From the NCBI GenBank assembly GCA_026396335.1, contig JAPLWZ010000138.1, positions 1-7,603 on the forward strand: a DNA stretch of 7,603 bases, written 5' to 3'. This document shows positions 5,201 to 7,603 of the stretch, piece by piece. This DNA is from Microcaldota archaeon (GTDB lineage: Archaea > Micrarchaeota > Micrarchaeia > Anstonellales > Anstonellaceae). The notes beneath the pieces are model-generated. The model worked only from the letters and a program-made list of their open reading frames with translations, was not told the origin of the DNA and made no database searches. The position numbers and the translations under genes were made by a program. Within the stretch, counting starts at the first letter, position 1. Every line of letters starts with the position of its first letter.

Positions 5201-5210
5201 GAATAAAAAG
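5201..5210 (-). promoter_or_regulatory. Probable TATA of tRNA-iMet, also a T-run after tfe
   Basis: CTTTTTATTC on the minus strand is centred about 31 bp upstream of tRNA-iMet and 17-26 bases past the end of tfe. It may work both as promoter for the tRNA and as terminator (T5) for the TFE message. The dual role is inferred from position alone. Confidence 0.4.
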
Positions 5211-5226
5211 GTGCCTATTTTTCTCC

Positions 5227-5889
5227 TCAGGGCTGCACAGGGCCGCGAGGGCGGTTCTTTTCGAAAAATTCCAAATCAGAGCCGCAGTTGCCGCATTTGA
5301 ATTGCGCATCGGCCGCGTCTTCAAACTTCACTGCCTTGGCGGGGCTGCAGTTCGCGCAAACGTAATTTTCCCCCTCTGGCGCCATAACTGCTTCAGGTTC
5401 GCGTTCCTGGCCGAACTTCACACCGAATTCATTTAATTTCTCCTCACTCATCTTCCAAATATATGAATACCAGCCGCTGTCCTTGTCCCGCACTCTTGTG
5501 TATGAAAACAATCCGTGCGAATGTAATCTATTGAGCACCACGCGGACATCAGACGCCTTTATCCCGGTCTTTTTCGAAAGCTCCTCATCTGACATGTCCT
5601 TGTCAAACTCACGAATGATGTCAATTGTATTTTCGCCGCCCATTTCGATAAGGAGCTGCCTTGCCGGGGCATTTGAAAGCACCGAGCCGCGGACAACTTT
5701 CGAGTAGGATTCCTTTTTTACGCGGATGTCCGGCCTGTTGGTTTTAGGGACCCTTCTTTTTGCAAATGCTGGCGATGAAAATCTTTTTTTGGAAGAAGAA
5801 TGATATTTTGCCGCCGAAGAATGAGGTGCTGCCTTCGGGTGAGCCTTTACTGCACGAGACGTTGAACTGGATTTCTTGGTTTTTTTCAT
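5227..5889 (-). CDS. tfe: Transcription initiation factor TFE (TFIIE-alpha homologue) with basic N-terminal tail
   Basis: A 220-residue TFE, which binds RNA polymerase and helps open promoters after TBP and TFB. The winged-helix domain spans about 72-148, with EELSKKTGIKASDVRVVLNR (102-121), the wing LFSYTRVRDKDSGWYSYIWKM (127-147) and the family's DKDSGWY signature. A zinc ribbon follows, with Cys178, Cys181, Cys199 and Cys202. The linker between the two domains is short, and the long C-terminal coiled tail seen in many TFEs is missing. Residues 1-68 are an added low-complexity tail rich in Lys, Arg, Ser, Ala and His with several basic clusters (KKTKK, SSKKR, KRR, RVKK). It is probably disordered and DNA-binding. 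The start at ATG 5889 is supported by a TATA box about 35 bp upstream on the minus strand. Confidence 0.92.
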   Translation of the reverse strand: MKKTKKSSSTSRAVKAHPKAAPHSSAAKYHSSSKKRFSSPAFAKRRVPKTNRPDIRVKKESYSKVVRGSVLSNAPARQLLIEMGGENTIDIIREFDKDMSDEELSKKTGIKASDVRVVLNRLHSHGLFSYTRVRDKDSGWYSYIWKMSEEKLNEFGVKFGQEREPEAVMAPEGENYVCANCSPAKAVKFEDAADAQFKCGNCGSDLEFFEKNRPRGPVQP

Positions 5890-5917
5890 GTGGCGCCCAG
5901 TGAAAAATACGACCGAC

Positions 5918-5930
5918 CATTTATATATGC
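5918..5930 (-). promoter_or_regulatory. TATA box of tfe
   Basis: On the minus strand GCATATATAAATG (5930-5918) contains a strong TATA element centred near 5924, 35 bp before ATG 5889. The predicted leader is about nine bases (GGGCGCCAC) without a Shine-Dalgarno. The box begins within a few bases of the trm56 stop codon, so tfe has its own promoter even though the two genes are only 43 bp apart. Confidence 0.6.
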
Positions 5931-5932
5931 CT

Positions 5933-6469
5933 TCAGTCGTTTTCTACACGTTGCACGATCTTGCCGCACTTATTTGGCGTTATTTTGAGCTTTCCACTGA
6001 ATTTTTTCTTCAATTCCTTGCCTGCAAAGAACCTATCCAGGAAAAGCGCAAGCGCAGCAACCTCGGAATGGGGTTGGTTTGCGACGGACAAATTCATGTC
6101 TGCCATATGATACGCTTCAGTAGGAACTTTTCCCGCGCCGATTATCACGACGACGTTCTTCTTTGACGACGCCATTTTCTTCGCGCCTTCCTGGAAATCC
6201 GTGCCGTACATCGTGAGGTGCACCACTTTCCAGCCGTTTGCTTTCCTCTCCCTCAAAAATTTCTTCCATTCTCGTTCGTATTTAACCGTAAAGTCGCCGC
6301 CCCAAATGTCCCGCACGCGCGCAGTTCCATCAAGCACCGACTGGTCCTCATCGCCGCAAAGCACGCCTTCGCTCGCGCCAAGCGCACGCGCCACCAGGAA
6401 AACATGAGTGGTAATTCTCTGGTCCCTTCCAACACGGTGCCCGAGCCTGAGCACACAAATTTTTCCCAT
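5933..6469 (-). CDS. trm56: tRNA (cytidine-56)-2'-O-methyltransferase Trm56
   Basis: A 178-residue SPOUT-class methyltransferase that, in archaea, methylates the ribose of C56 in the tRNA T-loop using S-adenosylmethionine. The N-terminal motif LRLGHRVGRDQRITTHVFLVARALGA (7-32), the central IWGGDF (55-60), VVHLTMYG (82-89), VVVIIGAGKVP (106-116) and NQPHSEVAALALFLDR (131-146) are the family's conserved blocks, and the last three build the trefoil knot that binds the cofactor. Length is as expected. The start at ATG 6469 is 27-28 bp from a TTTAAA core at 6494-6499, which implies a leaderless message. Both tRNAs in this window carry C56. It lies upstream of tfe on the same strand and is divergent from the PIN nuclease. 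Confidence 0.95.
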   Translation of the reverse strand: MGKICVLRLGHRVGRDQRITTHVFLVARALGASEGVLCGDEDQSVLDGTARVRDIWGGDFTVKYEREWKKFLRERKANGWKVVHLTMYGTDFQEGAKKMASSKKNVVVIIGAGKVPTEAYHMADMNLSVANQPHSEVAALALFLDRFFAGKELKKKFSGKLKITPNKCGKIVQRVEND

Positions 6470-6493
6470 ATTTTGTTTTCTTACCAGTCACAC

Positions 6494-6499
6494 TTTAAA
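6494..6499. promoter_or_regulatory. Palindromic TATA-like core shared by trm56 and the PIN nuclease gene
   Basis: TTTAAA, within CACTTTAAAACCC, is self-complementary. Its centre (6496.5) is 27.5 bp from the A of the trm56 ATG (6469, minus) and 25.5 bp from the A of the nuclease ATG (6522, plus). No other TATA-like element is visible in the 52-bp gap. Both messages would be leaderless. Bidirectional use is inferred from geometry. Confidence 0.6.
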
Positions 6500-6521
6500 A
6501 CCCAAGTTCCAAATCCATCTG

Positions 6522-6965
6522 ATGAAAAACAACCAAGGCACTGCGCCGCCGCCTATCTCTCCAACCGCTTCACTACGACGGCGGGTAGTTGTTGACACAA
6601 ACTTCCTCCTGATGCCGTACGAATACGGGATAGATTTGCCAACCGAACTGACGCGGATAGTGCACGCGCCGATAACCCTGGTCATCTCCTCGGGCACCGA
6701 ACGCGAGCTTGATACGCTTGCAGGCAGGACCGGGCGCCGTGCAACCGCTGCGCGCTTCATACTCCAAAACATGGCGCTTCTCAAATCAAAATTCCCCATA
6801 GAAATAATCCCTTCCACCGGCGAAGTTGATGAGTGGATTATTAAATTTGCGCGAAATAACGTGGTAACTGTCGCAACCAACGACGTTCGGTTGCGGAAAA
6901 GATTGCTCGGCATGGGAGTGCCGGTAATCGTGATGAAGGGCAAATCCAAGCTGGATTTTGTTTGA
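6522..6965 (+). CDS. FCF1-like PIN-domain RNase
   Basis: A 147-residue PIN nuclease resembling the archaeal FCF1/UPF0129 group (COG1412-type), proposed to act in rRNA processing like eukaryotic Fcf1/Utp24. Acidic residues expected at the metal site are visible: Asp25 in VVVDTNF, Glu60 and Glu62 in SGTERELD, Asp103 in EVDEWI and Asp121 in ATNDVRLRKRL. The closing segment MGVPVIVMKGKSKLDF (131-146) matches the group's C-terminal strand. A VapC toxin is the main alternative, but no antitoxin gene is adjacent and the DTNFLLMPYEYGID opening is FCF1-like. ATG 6522 is chosen over the in-frame start at 6408 because the longer form would overlap trm56 and the TATA core lies 25-26 bp upstream of 6522. 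Residues 1-20 are a Pro/Arg-containing extension before the first strand. Confidence 0.87.
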   Translation: MKNNQGTAPPPISPTASLRRRVVVDTNFLLMPYEYGIDLPTELTRIVHAPITLVISSGTERELDTLAGRTGRRATAARFILQNMALLKSKFPIEIIPSTGEVDEWIIKFARNNVVTVATNDVRLRKRLLGMGVPVIVMKGKSKLDFV

Positions 6966-6992
6966 GTCCCACTCGCAGAAGAAAGTCTTACG

Positions 6993-7008
6993 CTATAATT
7001 GAGGTGAT
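6993..7008 (+). promoter_or_regulatory. TATA-like element and Shine-Dalgarno before hppA
   Basis: GAGGTGAT at 7001-7008 is a strong Shine-Dalgarno ending four bases before TTG 7013, the same spacing as for the PRC-barrel gene. CTATAATT at 6993-7000 is TATA-like but would start transcription near 7023, after the Shine-Dalgarno and just before ATG 7028. The two signals point to different starts. I weight the Shine-Dalgarno more, with transcription probably continuing from the nuclease gene 47 bp upstream. Confidence 0.45.
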
Positions 7009-7012
7009 TTGA

Positions 7013-7603
7013 TTGGTAGCATTAGAGATGTCCGAAGCACTGCTGTACCTTCCGATTGCGCTTGCAATCATCGGCATAATTTACGGCGCGTATCTCGCAA
7101 CCGGGATTTTCAAGCGGAGCGAGGGCACGGAAAAAATGAAGAAAATTTCCGGCGCAATACGCACTGGTGCTGATGCATACCTAAAGCGCCAATTCATGAC
7201 CATCATTGTTTTCGTAGTAATCCTCTTCGCAGCGATTTACTACGTGCTTGGGCAGTCAACTGCAATCGCGTTCCTTATTGGTGCGCTTGCCTCCGGGCTT
7301 ACGGGGTATTTCGGAATGTACATATCTGTACGCTCAAACGCGCGCGCGGCACAAGCCTCTCTTACTTCAATGCAGGATGCGCTCGCAGTCCCCTTCTCGG
7401 CAGGAGTGGTTAACGGCGCACTCGTATCTGGCATTGGCCTTCTTGGCGTATCAATCGTATTTGTAGGCGCATACCTCACATTCGGCTCAAATAGCGCGGC
7501 AATCGGCGAAGCAGGCAAAGCGCTCATCGGCTTTGGCTTTGGCGCAAACCTTCTCGCACTCTTCATGAGGGTAGGCGGCGGCATCTTCACAAAAGCGGCA
7601 GAT
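7013..7603 (+). CDS. hppA: Membrane-bound ion-translocating pyrophosphatase, N-terminal part (cut by window edge)
   Basis: The first 197 codons of a membrane pyrophosphatase, which couples hydrolysis of pyrophosphate in the cytoplasm to H+ (or Na+) export. Full-length members are about 650-700 residues with around 16 helices. Five hydrophobic spans are visible here (about 9-32, 62-80, 83-104, 129-155, 168-188). Family motifs are GTEKMKKISGAIRTGADAYL (38-57), GYFGMYISVRSNARAA (98-113) and RVGGGIFTKAAD (186-197). The last is the lead-in to the substrate-binding DVGADLVGK segment, which falls beyond the window. Ion specificity and K+ dependence are set by later residues and cannot be judged. TTG 7013 is chosen because of its Shine-Dalgarno; ATG 7028 would remove five residues and is the alternative. 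An in-frame TGA at 7010-7012 rules out any earlier start. Confidence 0.93.
   Translation, partial: MVALEMSEALLYLPIALAIIGIIYGAYLATGIFKRSEGTEKMKKISGAIRTGADAYLKRQFMTIIVFVVILFAAIYYVLGQSTAIAFLIGALASGLTGYFGMYISVRSNARAAQASLTSMQDALAVPFSAGVVNGALVSGIGLLGVSIVFVGAYLTFGSNSAAIGEAGKALIGFGFGANLLALFMRVGGGIFTKAAD

Noticed and set aside
6408..6521. 38-residue extension of the PIN nuclease into trm56
   Set aside because: It overlaps the first codons of trm56 and the shared TATA core. ATG 6522 has correct spacing from that core.
6522..6965. VapC toxin of a toxin-antitoxin pair
   Set aside because: No small antitoxin ORF is adjacent; the upstream neighbour is the divergent trm56. The sequence pattern fits FCF1-like PIN proteins better.

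Overview
This window is archaeal chromosomal DNA. The evidence is a TFIIE-alpha-type transcription factor (TFE), an archaea-only tRNA C56 ribose methyltransferase (Trm56), the start of a replication factor C large subunit, a type I prenyl synthase of the kind that feeds ether-lipid synthesis, an archaeal initiator tRNA, a tRNA-Lys with an anticodon-loop intron and no encoded CCA in either tRNA, and many genes whose start codon sits about 26-28 bp from a TATA element (leaderless transcription). The lineage cannot be fixed from sequence alone. The Cys-repeat secreted protein at 1725-3263 resembles proteins I associate with DPANN/Micrarchaeota-like genomes, but this is only an inference.

Layout. 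1-327 (minus): 5' end of rfcL, cut by the window edge. 381-1607 (plus): YchF-type NTPase, divergent from rfcL. 1725-3263 (plus): membrane-anchored, Cys-rich, sequon-rich surface protein of unknown function. 3275-3383 (minus): tRNA-Lys(CTT) with a 35-nt intron. 3448-4449 (plus): polyprenyl (probably geranylgeranyl) diphosphate synthase. 4521-4784 (plus): small PRC-barrel protein, followed by a long T-rich terminator. 4785-5099: gene-poor DNA with a GC-rich double-hairpin island, and then an inverted repeat, a strong TATA box, a G-quadruplex motif and a 17-codon ORF. 5100-5174 (minus): initiator tRNA-Met. 5227-5889 (minus): TFE with an unusual basic N-terminal tail. 5933-6469 (minus): Trm56. 6522-6965 (plus): FCF1-like PIN nuclease. 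7013-7603 (plus): start of a membrane H+/Na+-pyrophosphatase, cut by the window edge.

The genes are mostly housekeeping: replication, transcription initiation, tRNA and translation, lipid precursor supply and pyrophosphate-driven ion pumping. There is no obvious defence system or mobile element. The most notable feature is promoter architecture. Two divergent pairs (rfcL/ychF and trm56/PIN nuclease) each appear to share one palindromic TATA core placed almost equally far from both start codons, and a third pair (tRNA-Lys/prenyl synthase) also shares one TATA element. Three plus-strand genes without such an arrangement (surface protein, PRC protein, pyrophosphatase) carry a GGTG-type Shine-Dalgarno core exactly four bases before the start codon. 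The strongest unexplained non-coding signal is the inverted repeat/TATA/G4/mini-ORF block at 4986-5096.
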